Positions 25,359 through 33,845 of a DNA stretch of 64,000 bases are shown here, one piece after another. Every line of letters begins with the position of its first letter. Position 1 is the first letter of the stretch. The position numbers and the translations under genes are program-made. The notes beneath the pieces are model-generated. The model saw nothing but the letters and a program-made list of their open reading frames with translations. It did not search any database and was not told the origin of the DNA. The DNA is from Cytobacillus sp. S13-E01 (lineage in GTDB: Bacteria; Bacillota; Bacilli; Bacillales; Bacillaceae_L), in assembly GCF_029193815.1 (NCBI RefSeq), contig NZ_JARFVC010000004.1, positions 62,001-126,000 on the forward strand, read 5' to 3'.

Positions 25359-25398
25359 AATGAAGTCAATGTCATTTGTACATTGGCTTCATTTTTTA
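25359..25398 (+). terminator. Intra-operon attenuating terminator between tctC and tctB
   Basis: 14-bp stem AATGAAGTCAATGT / ACATTGGCTTCATT (one wobble) plus T6. Partial read-through would set a high TctC:TctAB ratio. Confidence 0.85.
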
Positions 25399-25426
25399 AA
25401 GATTTTACACAAAGAAGGTGAAGATT

Positions 25427-25885
25427 ATGTTAAAGGCGATAAACCGAAAAGTTAGTCTTATACTTGGTGTACTTGCAATTATCTATTTGATTTTAAGTTA
25501 CCAATTACCATCCTATCCATATGCACAAATTGATGCAGATGCGATTCCAAAAATACTTGGCTTCTTACTATTATTTTTAGCAGTATTATTATTCTTTAGT
25601 AAACAAGAAGAAACGGAAGCAGAAAAACAAAAAAGAACGATCCCCAAAGCGGATGTCCTCATGTTACTTTCGGTCTGTGGATTTATCTTGGCTTATATTA
25701 TCTTACTTGAAATTGTTGGCTTTGTCATTATGACGATGACTTTCGTTTATTTCTGTTCATGGTATCTTGGCTATAAAAATCATAAAGTGAACGGAATTAC
25801 GTCGGTTGTGTTTTCACTATCAATCTATCTATTATTTACAAGATTATTACTTATTAGTTTACCCGCAGGAATACTGCCACTATAA
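25427..25885 (+). CDS. tctB: Tripartite tricarboxylate transporter small membrane subunit
   Basis: 152 aa from ATG 25427 (AAGGTG 6 nt upstream; GTG 25418 would bury that site). Four transmembrane helices (~10-27, ~38-55, ~80-110 and ~125-148) with the family's conserved YPYAQIDADAIPKILG after helix 1. TctB is the small subunit that pairs with TctA; its biochemical role is poorly known. Sequence is rapidly evolving, so context is the strongest evidence. Confidence 0.88.
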   Translation: MLKAINRKVSLILGVLAIIYLILSYQLPSYPYAQIDADAIPKILGFLLLFLAVLLFFSKQEETEAEKQKRTIPKADVLMLLSVCGFILAYIILLEIVGFVIMTMTFVYFCSWYLGYKNHKVNGITSVVFSLSIYLLFTRLLLISLPAGILPL

Positions 25886-25900
25886 AGGGGTGAGAACAAT

Positions 25901-27391
25901 ATGGGTTCATTTGAAGGAATGATGACGGGTTTTCAAGTAGCGCTTAGTCTTGAAGGAATATTATTTGTCTTTTTAGGCGTATTCATTGGAACATTTATCG
26001 GGATGATGCCTGGACTCGGACCAATCAGTGCGATTGCGATCATGATTCCAGTTACTTATAGCATGGATCCAACCATAGCGTTAGTGATGATGGCTGGAGT
26101 ATACTATGGTGCAATATTTGGCGGCTCGTCCTCGTCAATTTTACTGAATGCACCAGGGGTTTCCGGGACAGTTGCAACAGCATTTGATGGGTACCCAATG
26201 GCACAACAAGGTAAAGCTGGAAAAGCATTGGCCATTGCGGCAATCGCCTCATTTACAGGCGGTACGGTGAGTGTCATTTTATTAATGCTATTTTCCCCAT
26301 TGTTATCAGCTGTCGCAATCACATTTGGTCCACCAGAGTATTTTGCGTTAATGCTGCTTGGACTAACTGCAATTGCTAGTTTATCAGAAGGTTCAACTGT
26401 AAAAGCAATTATTTCAGCGGTTGTCGGTTTTATGGTAGTAACAATTGGAATTGATGGACAAACCGGTACAACTCGTTTTACGTTCGGTAATCCAAATCTA
26501 CTAGAAGGAATCGATTTTTTAGTAATTGCTCTAGGATTATTCGCATTAGCAGAGGTTTGTATGCTTATTTTTAATAGAAATGATGATTCTGTTAGTCAGC
26601 AAAAAAATATCGGTAGTTTGAAGCTGACAAGGGATGATTTAAATGAAATGAAAGGTCCGATGGCAAGACAATCCCTTCTAGGCTTTATTTTAGGAGTATT
26701 ACCTGGTGCTGGAGCAACTATCGCTTCCTTCATTGGCTATATTACAGAAAAGAAACTCTCTAAAAATCCTGAGGAATTTGGTAAAGGTTCAATTAAAGGG
26801 CTTACAGGACCGGAAACAGCGAACAATGCCGCAACAGGTGGGGCATTCGTACCGTTATTAAGTTTAGGTATACCTGGATCAGGTACAACCGCTGTTTTAC
26901 TAGGTGCATTCTTAGTATTAGGAATTCAACCGGGACCACTCCTTGTTCAAGATAACCCTGAAGTATTCTGGGGCATTATCGCAAGTATGTATGTCGGGAA
27001 CATCTTTTTGCTTGTTTTAAACCTGCCACTCGTTCCTTACATTGCACGCGTATTACGGATTCCGCGCCCACTATTAATCTCGTTAGTCATCATCTTTAGT
27101 TTAATAGGGGTTTATGCGCTGAGCTTCAGTACATTTGATTTGTATCTATTATTAGCATTCGGTGTCATTGGTTTTCTTATGAGAATCTATTCATTCCCGG
27201 CACCACCATTTATCCTAGCATTCATTCTAGGTGGAATGATGGAACAAGCATTGCGCCAGGCATTAACGATATCAGACGGTAGCTTGGATATCTTCTTCCA
27301 AAGTCCGATCGCATTAACGATGATCGCAATTGCACTTTTATCGTTCTTGATTCCATATATCAAAGATAGAAGGAAAAAACCGGTCGCTTAA
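25901..27391 (+). CDS. tctA: Tripartite tricarboxylate transporter large permease
   Basis: 496 aa, about 11-12 helices. Family signatures are GTFIGMMPGLGPISAIAIM, YYGAIFGGSSSSILLNAPG, the repeat-related LGVLPGAGATIASFIGY and GIPGSGTTAVLLGAFLV; these paired glycine-rich motifs form the sodium-coupled transport core. GGGGTGAG precedes ATG 25901. Together with tctC and tctB and the upstream two-component pair it makes a complete inducible tricarboxylate uptake system. Confidence 0.94.
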   Translation: MGSFEGMMTGFQVALSLEGILFVFLGVFIGTFIGMMPGLGPISAIAIMIPVTYSMDPTIALVMMAGVYYGAIFGGSSSSILLNAPGVSGTVATAFDGYPMAQQGKAGKALAIAAIASFTGGTVSVILLMLFSPLLSAVAITFGPPEYFALMLLGLTAIASLSEGSTVKAIISAVVGFMVVTIGIDGQTGTTRFTFGNPNLLEGIDFLVIALGLFALAEVCMLIFNRNDDSVSQQKNIGSLKLTRDDLNEMKGPMARQSLLGFILGVLPGAGATIASFIGYITEKKLSKNPEEFGKGSIKGLTGPETANNAATGGAFVPLLSLGIPGSGTTAVLLGAFLVLGIQPGPLLVQDNPEVFWGIIASMYVGNIFLLVLNLPLVPYIARVLRIPRPLLISLVIIFSLIGVYALSFSTFDLYLLLAFGVIGFLMRIYSFPAPPFILAFILGGMMEQALRQALTISDGSLDIFFQSPIALTMIAIALLSFLIPYIKDRRKKPVA

Positions 27392-27403
27392 AAATGTATG
27401 AAG

Positions 27404-27440
27404 GGAGTGCTAAATCTAGTGATTTAGCATTCCTTTTTTT
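27404..27440 (+). terminator. Terminator of the tct operon
   Basis: GGAGTGCTAAATC / GATTTAGCATTCC stem, 4-nt loop, T7. Confidence 0.92.
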
Positions 27441-27447
27441 GATTGTT

Positions 27448-27540
27448 TAGGAAATTAAGGAAATTATAAAATTGTAAAGTTGTGTATAACTTCGTTTCAT
27501 TGTCTATCTACGTTTAGCTTCGGGCGCCCTGCGCTTTTCT
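27448..27540. repeat. Dispersed hairpin repeat, internally deleted copy
   Basis: The leader (AAATTATAAAATTGTAAAGT.., CTATCTACGT) is followed at once by the right end CGGGCGCCCTGCGCTTTT; the whole central part is missing. What is left is essentially leader plus a GC-rich terminus. Confidence 0.8.
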
Positions 27541-27625
27541 TGTGTAGGGTAATGATTTTTTCTAGCTGTTCCTACATATGATCGCTTAATTAATCAGAAT
27601 ATTATTAATATTTTTATACAACATA

Positions 27626-27655
27626 TTGACATCGTGTCAACAAGTGCGGTATTAT
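27626..27655 (+). promoter_or_regulatory. Promoter with palindromic operator before the kynU remnant
   Basis: TTGACA (27626-27631) and TATTAT (27650-27655), 18-bp spacing. The -35 hexamer is half of a perfect palindrome TTGACA-TCG-TGTCAA (27626-27640), which is what an operator of a dedicated repressor would look like. It may still drive the permease gene through the dead kynU. Confidence 0.55.
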
Positions 27656-27689
27656 ACCTATTAAAATAGTGGAAAGTAATGACAATTTG

Positions 27690-28304
27690 ATGACATTTCA
27701 ACCAATAAAGGATTATGCACAACAATTAGCTCAACGGAAACTCTTTACGCCGCTTTCGAGCTAAGTTTTATATAAAAGAAGGTACATACTATATGGACGG
27801 GAATTCACTTGGAGTGCTATCTAAACGTGCTGAGAAAACTCTATTGAGCTCCTTAGAAGATTGGAAGAATCATGGAAGATGGATGGAATCGACTGGCTTC
27901 CATCTGTCTTATACCGAAGTGGTCAATTAATAGATATGAAACGTTTATCCCCCGAGGCTCATAAAAAAGATATTTTAATAGGCATTGACTTGGCTCATTC
28001 CATTGGTGCGCTACCTCATTCTCTACATGATTGGGGAGTAGACTTTGCGGTTTGGTGTAACTGTAAATACCGGAATAGCCGCCCAGGTGGAGGGGGTGGA
28101 ATGTTTGTCCATGAACTACATCTTGGTACTGCACCAGGACTAGCGGGTTGGTTCAGGGATCCCGGTGCGAAAATGAACTGTGGGTCAGATTCAACCACAC
28201 GGAATTCCCCCCATTTGGGTGAAGATAAAAAAACGATGAATTGGTGCCTGAGCCAAAATAGCGATAATACGTTTATAAACTGGGATTTTGGCCCGTCACA
28301 GTAA
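27690..28304 (+). pseudogene. kynU: Kynureninase, frameshifted with internal deletion
   Basis: Pieces of kynureninase appear in order in different frames: [15 protein letters not shown], then [20 protein letters not shown] with [20 protein letters not shown], then [37 protein letters not shown] and [18 protein letters not shown] containing the PLP-lysine region. Roughly 120 residues between LEDWKNHG and WLPSVLY and about 150 at the C-terminus are gone, and at least two frameshifts interrupt what remains. The enzyme would split kynurenine or 3-hydroxykynurenine in tryptophan breakdown; that function is lost here. It lies 15 bp before an intact permease gene. Confidence 0.92.
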
Positions 28305-28319
28305 AAAAGGAGGAAGTGT

Positions 28320-29720
28320 ATGAAACAAAATGGAAGCTTTCAACAAATTGTAGACCGTGAAAAAGGTCTCAACAAAGGGTTAACCACTGGGCAAATTTCA
28401 ATGATTGCAATTGGTGGGGCAATTGGAACGGGGTTGTTTTTAGGTAGTGGATTTGCAATCGGTCAGGCAGGCCCAAGTGTTATTATCAGTTATGCAATTG
28501 GGGCACTTATTGCTTTACTACTTATGGGCTGCTTAGCTGAGATGACAGTGGCTCACCCTACATCAGGTTCATTTGGAGCATTTGCTGAACACTATATTCA
28601 TCCCTTAGCAGGATATGTTGTCCGCTATTCCTATTGGGCTTGTATCGTTGCGGCAGTTGGGGTTGAAGTAACAGCGGTAGCTGTTTATATGTCCTATTGG
28701 TTCCCCGCCGTCCCTGGTACTGTCTGGATTCTTATTTTTTCAGCGATTTTAATTTATGTAAATGCGACAAGTGTTAACCTATTTGGATCTGTTGAGTATT
28801 GGTTTTCAATGATTAAAATTGTTGCGATTGTTGGGTTCATTTTAATCGGAACTTATGTTGTGTTTGGAGGAAGTAATCCTGAAATTGGTTTCCAAAACTA
28901 TGTAAATGATGGTGGCTTTTTACCAAATGGCTGGTCAGGAATGTGGGTTGCGGTTGTTATTGCCCTGTTTAGTTACTTAAGTATTGAAATGATAGCGGTT
29001 ACAGCTGGTGAAGCAAAGGATCCGCAGACTGCAGTACCTAAAGCGTTAAAAGCAACTGTATTTCGTCTAATCCTTTTCTATCTTCTGACATTAATACTAA
29101 TGCTTGCAATTGTGCCATGGGCTGGAGCAGGTATTGAAAAAAGCCCATTTGTAAAAGTAATTGAAATCATGAACATACCTGGTGCAGCGGGAATTATGAA
29201 TTTTGTCGTCTTAGTTGCGGCATTATCAGCGATGAATAGCCAATTATATATTACAACACGAATGATGTTCTCATTATCTAGAGCAGGCTATGCTCCAGCT
29301 CGATTTGGAAAATTAAACAAAAAGAACGTCCCTGTATTCTCCTTGATCCTTTCAACATTTGGGATTGCGATTGCTGCAGCTATCTATGCAATTGTTCCAG
29401 ACCAAGCTTATTTATTAATGATGGGGATCTCCATGTTTGGTGCGATGTTCACATGGTTTATGATCTTCGTAACCCACTATTTTTTCCGTAAAAAGTACAA
29501 AGGCGAGAAACTTGCCGTTCGTATGTGGGGCTATCCATATTTAACATTACTAGGGGCACTTCTCATGCTAAGCCTACTATTCACAACTTGGTTTGTCTCA
29601 TTCTTTAAAATGACATTGCTTGTGGGTGTTCCGTGGCTAGTACTTCTTTCGATTGGATATTACTTACATCAGAAGAAAAATCGTGATGTGAAAGTAGATC
29701 TTGATAGTAAGTCTCTTTAA
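28320..29720 (+). CDS. Amino-acid permease, APC superfamily
   Basis: 466 aa, twelve predicted helices. The first helix has the substrate-site motif SMIAIGGAIGTGLFLGSG, followed by AGPSVIISYAIGALIALLLM, and EVTAVAVYMSYW and GEAKDPQTAVPKALK later, all typical of the amino-acid transporter (AAT) family of B. subtilis YbgF/AapA type. AAAGGAGGAAG precedes ATG 28320. Position after a kynureninase gene suggests it once served tryptophan or kynurenine uptake; the substrate is not readable from sequence. The gene itself is intact. Confidence 0.9.
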   Translation: MKQNGSFQQIVDREKGLNKGLTTGQISMIAIGGAIGTGLFLGSGFAIGQAGPSVIISYAIGALIALLLMGCLAEMTVAHPTSGSFGAFAEHYIHPLAGYVVRYSYWACIVAAVGVEVTAVAVYMSYWFPAVPGTVWILIFSAILIYVNATSVNLFGSVEYWFSMIKIVAIVGFILIGTYVVFGGSNPEIGFQNYVNDGGFLPNGWSGMWVAVVIALFSYLSIEMIAVTAGEAKDPQTAVPKALKATVFRLILFYLLTLILMLAIVPWAGAGIEKSPFVKVIEIMNIPGAAGIMNFVVLVAALSAMNSQLYITTRMMFSLSRAGYAPARFGKLNKKNVPVFSLILSTFGIAIAAAIYAIVPDQAYLLMMGISMFGAMFTWFMIFVTHYFFRKKYKGEKLAVRMWGYPYLTLLGALLMLSLLFTTWFVSFFKMTLLVGVPWLVLLSIGYYLHQKKNRDVKVDLDSKSL

Positions 29721-29726
29721 AGGTAA

Positions 29727-29762
29727 AAAGGGTGTCAGGCACATGTCTGATGCTCTTTTTTT
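29727..29762 (+). terminator. Terminator of the permease gene
   Basis: AAGGGTGTCAGG...CTGATGCTCTT stem with wobbles, then T7. Confidence 0.7.
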
Positions 29763-29769
29763 GGCTAAT

Positions 29770-29859
29770 CAGAAATTATATCCACAAATTCTGAATGCAT
29801 AATTGCAACTACGCCCCTGTCTTCGCCACTCACGCTAACCAATCAGCGAGTATTCTTTT
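29770..29859. repeat. Second dispersed repeat family, copy 2
   Basis: Matches 22428-22515 along its length (TTATATCCACAAATTCT, CAACTACGCCCCTGTCTTCG, CAGCGAGTATTCTTTT). Confidence 0.65.
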
Positions 29860-29937
29860 AAATTTTTAGTAAAATTTACTCATATCTATTCGACAAAATT
29901 TTCTGTACAATAATAGAAAATGTATTGTCCCATTTGA

Positions 29938-30035
29938 ACAAAGGCAAAATCGTTGAAAAACGGTGACGCAAAGCCACGGGCCTAAAGTGAAATCACAATG
30001 GCGGCTGGGTTGCTACAGAATGAGGAATAACGGTT
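29938..30035 (+). promoter_or_regulatory. c-di-GMP-I (GEMM-I) riboswitch
   Basis: Canonical order: AAGGCAAAATC, stem with GAAA loop (CGTTGAAAAACGG), GACGCAAAGCC, ACGGGCCTAAAG, a short P3 hairpin GTGAAATCAC, and the closing side ATGGCGGCTGGGTTGC. All conserved ligand-site and tetraloop-receptor positions appear present. It is followed by a strong terminator hairpin, so c-di-GMP probably controls read-through into the gene at 30221. Confidence 0.92.
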
Positions 30036-30050
30036 AGATGTTATTTCCTG

Positions 30051-30102
30051 TATTCTTGCAATCTATTTATTTTTTAATAGATTGCAAGAATATTTTTATT
30101 TT
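30051..30102 (+). terminator. Riboswitch expression-platform terminator
   Basis: A perfect 17-bp stem (TATTCTTGCAATCTATT with its complement), 8-nt loop and T5AT4 tail. It lies 15 nt after the aptamer and 118 nt before the coding start. Confidence 0.9.
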
Positions 30103-30220
30103 ATCCGGCATTACCGGCCATAAGACCCCCACTGAAGAAAGTTTCCTTAATAGCGACAGAAAAGAACAGTATGGCACGAATACATTTAGTAGCTGATAAA
30201 AAATAAGGAGGAATTTTAAA

Positions 30221-31555
30221 ATGTTATTTGATAAAAAGATTAAAAATGTACTAGCAACAAGTTCTATAGCTGCAATTTTCGCATTCTCAATAGGTGCAGG
30301 TCAAGCATTTGCTAATGAAGATACAACGACTACTATAGCACCGGAGCAAACAGTAGTTGAAGAAACTAGTGAAACAACTGTTGGTACGGATGGACAAGCT
30401 GTAACAGAAACTACAAATGAAACATCTGTAACTGAGTCAACTGAAACAGATAGTGTAGTTGTAGAAGATGTTAAAGCTGAAGTAGAGGGTTCTACAAATA
30501 TTGAAACTGAAGATATAGCACTATTACCAGGTGATTTCTTTTACTTTTTTAAAACATTCACTGAAAAAATTAAATTAGCTCTGACTTTCGGAGATACAGA
30601 AAAAGCCCAACTTTTAGCAAGCTTAGCAGAAGATCGTATCAAAGAAGCTGAAGCACTATTTGCAAAAGGTGAAGAAGGGCTTGCAAAAGATACATTAGAA
30701 TTAGCGATTGCCCAAATAGAAGCTGCCTATGATTTAGGTGAAGAAACAGATACAAGTGAAGATACTGAAACGACAACTACTCAAGACGATGTTGCAGTAG
30801 TAGATTCAGAAATTACCACGGATGTGGAAATGACTGAGTTAGAAATGAAATTATCACAGAACATCATTGCACTAACAGCAGCGATGGAAAAAATTCAAAA
30901 TCCACGAGCAAAAGAAGCCCTAGCGAAGAATATTGAAAAAGCAACCAAAAAGCTTGCTGAAAACGTGAAAGAACTTAAGGAAGAGGAAGAAGAATACTTA
31001 GAGGATTTAGCAGAAATTGAGCAAGATCTTGCTGATGGTGAGATAACAGAGGAAGAAGCAACAAAAGAAAAGGTTGAGCTTGAATTAGAATACACAGAAG
31101 AAAAAGAAGAAACGTTAACAGAAGTAAATAAAGAAGTTACAAAAGCTATAGAGAAGGTAGAGAAAAAGACTGAAAAAGCCTTAGAAAAAGAAGCAAAGAA
31201 AAATGAAAAAGTTGTAGAAAAAACACAAAATAAATCTGTAAATGAAGATAAGGCACGTCAAAAGACTGAAGAAGATTCAGAGGAAGCGCGTGAAAAGGCT
31301 AAAGAAGAAACAGAGAAGGCACGTGAGAAAGCTGAAGAAGAAGCAGAGGAAGCACGTGAAAAAGCTGAAGAAGAAGAAGAGAAAGCGCGTGAAAAGGCTG
31401 AAGAAGAAGCAGAGGAAGCACGTGAAAAGGCTGAAGAAAAAGAAGAAGAAGCACGTGAAAAGGCAGAAGAGAAAGCGCGTGAAAAGGAAGAAAGAGAATC
31501 AAAGAAAAAGAAAAATGGTGACGACGAAGACGAAGACGAAAGTGATAACAATTAA
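30221..31555 (+). CDS. Secreted DUF5667-like protein with hendecad coiled coil, c-di-GMP regulated
   Basis: 444 aa. Signal peptide to about residue 31 (..GAGQAFANE), then a Thr/Glu-rich linker. A DUF5667-like helical domain (~98-170) starts with LLPGDFFYFFKTFTEKIKLA and continues KAQLLASLAEDRIKEAEALF. From ~205 the protein is almost wholly charged helix; residues ~347-420 are 11-residue repeats of the pattern AREKAEEEAEE (33-bp DNA repeats). The tail is acidic. There is no sortase motif or SLH domain. The rod-like shape, export and riboswitch suggest a matrix or adhesion component; exact role unknown. AAGGAGG precedes ATG 30221. Confidence 0.8.
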   Translation: MLFDKKIKNVLATSSIAAIFAFSIGAGQAFANEDTTTTIAPEQTVVEETSETTVGTDGQAVTETTNETSVTESTETDSVVVEDVKAEVEGSTNIETEDIALLPGDFFYFFKTFTEKIKLALTFGDTEKAQLLASLAEDRIKEAEALFAKGEEGLAKDTLELAIAQIEAAYDLGEETDTSEDTETTTTQDDVAVVDSEITTDVEMTELEMKLSQNIIALTAAMEKIQNPRAKEALAKNIEKATKKLAENVKELKEEEEEYLEDLAEIEQDLADGEITEEEATKEKVELELEYTEEKEETLTEVNKEVTKAIEKVEKKTEKALEKEAKKNEKVVEKTQNKSVNEDKARQKTEEDSEEAREKAKEETEKAREKAEEEAEEAREKAEEEEEKAREKAEEEAEEAREKAEEKEEEAREKAEEKAREKEERESKKKKNGDDEDEDESDNN

Positions 31556-31571
31556 AACAATATAAGCTAAT

Positions 31572-31608
31572 AATGGTGTTAGGACTTGGTTCCTAGCACT
31601 ATTTTTTA
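31572..31608 (+). terminator. Terminator after the hendecad protein gene
   Basis: AATGGTGTTAGGA / TCCTAGCACTATT stem with T6. Confidence 0.85.
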
Positions 31609-31775
31609 AATTTAAAATCATTAGCGTTGCATTCAAAACGTAGGTTTTAGCTATTTGGTCAAGTCATTGTCAAAATTAAAAACGTTTTCTAGTGCAATCA
31701 TTACATGATTAACATGGTCTAAAAAGATCATTTACCCATGTTTTTCCTCTCGCTTTCTTGGTATTTATTAAAATA

Positions 31776-31813
31776 AAAAGGATATCCCATAATGAACATA
31801 GGGATACCCTTTA
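31776..31813 (-). terminator. Terminator of the DUF3231 gene
   Basis: AAAGGATATCCC / GGGATACCCTTT stem, A/T-rich flanks; it can work for the minus strand gene ending at 31820. Confidence 0.75.
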
Positions 31814-31819
31814 TAAATA

Positions 31820-32335
31820 TTAGCAGTGATCAGCTGTATTTAAATGTAATGGTGGGGGAATTAACCAGCCTTTTTCTTTATTCATCCGTAAAATGCGTAA
31901 GCCATATTGTGCTTTTTTCATATGGAACTGACCAAACATAGCAGCAATGTCTTCGCGGATCGCTTGGCCCATAACTTTACTACATCCTACAAGTCCTGCC
32001 GCATTGTCAGCCGCTATCGTTGCTGCAATTTCCGGATCATTAATCCGAGCTCCTGGAGGGATGTGATCAACACAAGCATCCGGACGTTCAGGTGGAGCGG
32101 GAGGAAGTGCCACTCCGTTATCTTTTAATACTGTTTCAAGCTCTTGGATTTCAGGTTTAATACCATTTTCCAAAATATCTAAAATGAGTTTTTTTAAATC
32201 GTCATCACCTGCATGGTTATGCAGTGTTTGATAACCAGCGACCATGCTTTTTGCTGCTAATAGATGTGACCAAACAGCAAAAACTTCACCATAGTGCATT
32301 GGCTCTTCTTTTGGATTACCACTTAAAATACCCAT
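31820..32335 (-). CDS. DUF3231 family protein
   Basis: 171 aa from ATG 32335 (MGILSGNPKEEPMHYGEVFA), preferred over 32365 because AAGGAG lies 7 nt upstream and the family normally begins MGILSGNPK. One DUF3231 four-helix, ferritin-like module is visible, with HNHAGDDDLKK and EIQELETVLKDNGVALPPAP. Most DUF3231 proteins have two such modules, so this is the short form. Some relatives are spore-coat associated; function unknown. Stand-alone gene. Confidence 0.85.
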   Translation of the reverse strand: MGILSGNPKEEPMHYGEVFAVWSHLLAAKSMVAGYQTLHNHAGDDDLKKLILDILENGIKPEIQELETVLKDNGVALPPAPPERPDACVDHIPPGARINDPEIAATIAADNAAGLVGCSKVMGQAIREDIAAMFGQFHMKKAQYGLRILRMNKEKGWLIPPPLHLNTADHC

Positions 32336-32448
32336 AATAACACTCCTTATCGGATTAATTTTCATTACCTCACCTTCTTTTCATAGAAGACATAGATATT
32401 TTGTCAGCTTCCAACTAACTTTATGTCGATTAAAAAATGGTAAAAGTA

Positions 32449-32919
32449 CTAATTTACCAACTGAAATTTACGAAAAGAAATGAAATCAGTTATATTTATG
32501 GGCATAGTAAAATTAATGTCTATAAACGGTTCTTGATTAATAAACCATAAACCAATAAATGAAGGGACGATCAATAGGACAATAAGTATTTTAATTATTT
32601 CGGATGAATTACTTTTATTTAGGTGTGGAATCAAAGATAAGATCACTTGCAGAAATACTATTCCAACCGTCGCACCTATCATATTTGTCAATGCATCTAG
32701 AAATTCCGCACTTCGATTAGGGAGATAGAACTGTCTATATTCTTCAATTAATCCAATACTAACTAACGTAAACCATACATAGCTTAAGTTCCTTTTTCCA
32801 TACGCAAGAGGTGTCACAAAAAGAACAATTAAACCTACGGCAATAGAGGATAGTAGGAAAAATGCAAGATGTAATTGTTTATCATCACCGAACAACAAAC
32901 GATAGTCGAGTTCAATCAT
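32449..32919 (-). CDS. VanZ-like membrane protein
   Basis: 156 aa from ATG 32919 (AAAGGAGAG 7 nt upstream). Four hydrophobic segments; the VanZ-like signature is the loop IEEYRQFYLPNRSAEFLDAL followed by TNMIGATVGI, together with the N-terminal DDKQLHLAFF. In other VanZ-family members these E, Q, R-S and D-N residues line a membrane site; VanZ itself gives teicoplanin resistance but most homologues are uncharacterised. Stand-alone, divergent from comK. Confidence 0.75.
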   Translation of the reverse strand: MIELDYRLLFGDDKQLHLAFFLLSSIAVGLIVLFVTPLAYGKRNLSYVWFTLVSIGLIEEYRQFYLPNRSAEFLDALTNMIGATVGIVFLQVILSLIPHLNKSNSSEIIKILIVLLIVPSFIGLWFINQEPFIDINFTMPINITDFISFRKFQLVN

Positions 32920-33252
32920 CAAGATTCTCTCCTTTACAATGATTATTAACCATACCAAGAGTGTATAAACGCTATGACTTTAAAAAATAGTTCAGGTTAA
33001 GTCTCAATGACCGCTGTAAAAAAATATAACCCCCACATTGCAGTATTGCTCATAGAATCAAGTCTTTCATCAAATATCTATAAAGGGAAACTTGACATAG
33101 GATATATTATTTATCAAATTTCGCTAAAAATGTCACAATCTCGACACAAGTAACTCGGTTTTTGAGACAATAGTCACATTATTTAGGCACTTCGAACTAT
33201 TATAATAATTACAGCAGCTGCTAGCAAATAACATATGAATAGGGAGGTACTC
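32920..33252. promoter_or_regulatory. Divergent upstream region of comK
   Basis: No gene. ACTATTATAATAATT near 33197-33211 offers a -10 for comK. I looked for the ComK self-activation boxes (AAAA-N5-TTTT pairs) and found none with correct spacing; A-tracts at ~33127 and T-tract at ~33161 are too far apart for one box. Confidence 0.4.
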
Positions 33253-33843
33253 ATGAAGGAGGTAAATGAGTATATTATTTCAGAAAAGACGATAGCTTTA
33301 ATTCCGGTCAATCACATGAGGTATCGGACTAAAATTAAAGCAATTGATGGTGTTTTCTATAGTAGTAAGACTCCGATGCAAATTATGGAGGTATCATGTA
33401 TACATGGTGGTGCTTCGTATGATGGTAGGAGACAAGCAGTTATTTATTTTACGAGATTTTCACAAAGAGTACCCATCCCTGTCAAACCTCAAGAGCATAT
33501 CTATGCATTCCCAACATTGTCTCCATCACATAATCAATGTATATGGATTATTGTCCATCATATTAAAGATGTATACCCACTAGAAAATGACAAAACGTTA
33601 ATCGTATTTGGCAATTATGCAGAATTAATCGTCCCAGTATCTTTTTACACAATCCAAGAACAACTTAAGAAAACAACACTTTGTGCGGGGCGTTTTTCAC
33701 CACCATACAAATTTTGCTTCTGGATTGACCCACAGGATAGGACAATCCGAAGAAATCTTACTGATCATTTAAGCAACAAAGAAGACGAAGACGAAAACGA
33801 AAACGATAATGATAACGGTGAGGACACTATACTAGTAAAATAA
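33253..33843 (+). CDS. comK: Competence transcription factor ComK
   Basis: 196 aa from ATG 33253 (GGGAGG 6 nt upstream; ATG 33235 lies before it). Matches ComK throughout: GVFYSSKTPMQIMEVSC, GGASYDGRRQAVIYFTRFSQ, VPIPVKPQEHIYAFPTLSPS, QCIWIIVHHI and TTLCAGRFSPPYKF. ComK binds paired AT-boxes and switches on DNA-uptake genes. Length is normal (B. subtilis 192 aa), but the last ~25 residues are an acidic tail (NKEDEDENENDNDNGEDT) coded by GA(C/A)GAAAAC-type microrepeats, which replaces the usual helical end. Whether the organism is competent cannot be told from this gene. Confidence 0.9.
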   Translation: MKEVNEYIISEKTIALIPVNHMRYRTKIKAIDGVFYSSKTPMQIMEVSCIHGGASYDGRRQAVIYFTRFSQRVPIPVKPQEHIYAFPTLSPSHNQCIWIIVHHIKDVYPLENDKTLIVFGNYAELIVPVSFYTIQEQLKKTTLCAGRFSPPYKFCFWIDPQDRTIRRNLTDHLSNKEDEDENENDNDNGEDTILVK

Positions 33844-33845
33844 AA

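Noticed and set aside
27861-28304. 147-aa frame as an independent gene
   Set aside because: It is one frame of the frameshifted kynureninase remnant.
31242-31565. Lys/Arg-rich and Ser/Phe-rich frames opposite or offset to the hendecad repeats
   Set aside because: Products of the 33-bp coding repeats in other frames.
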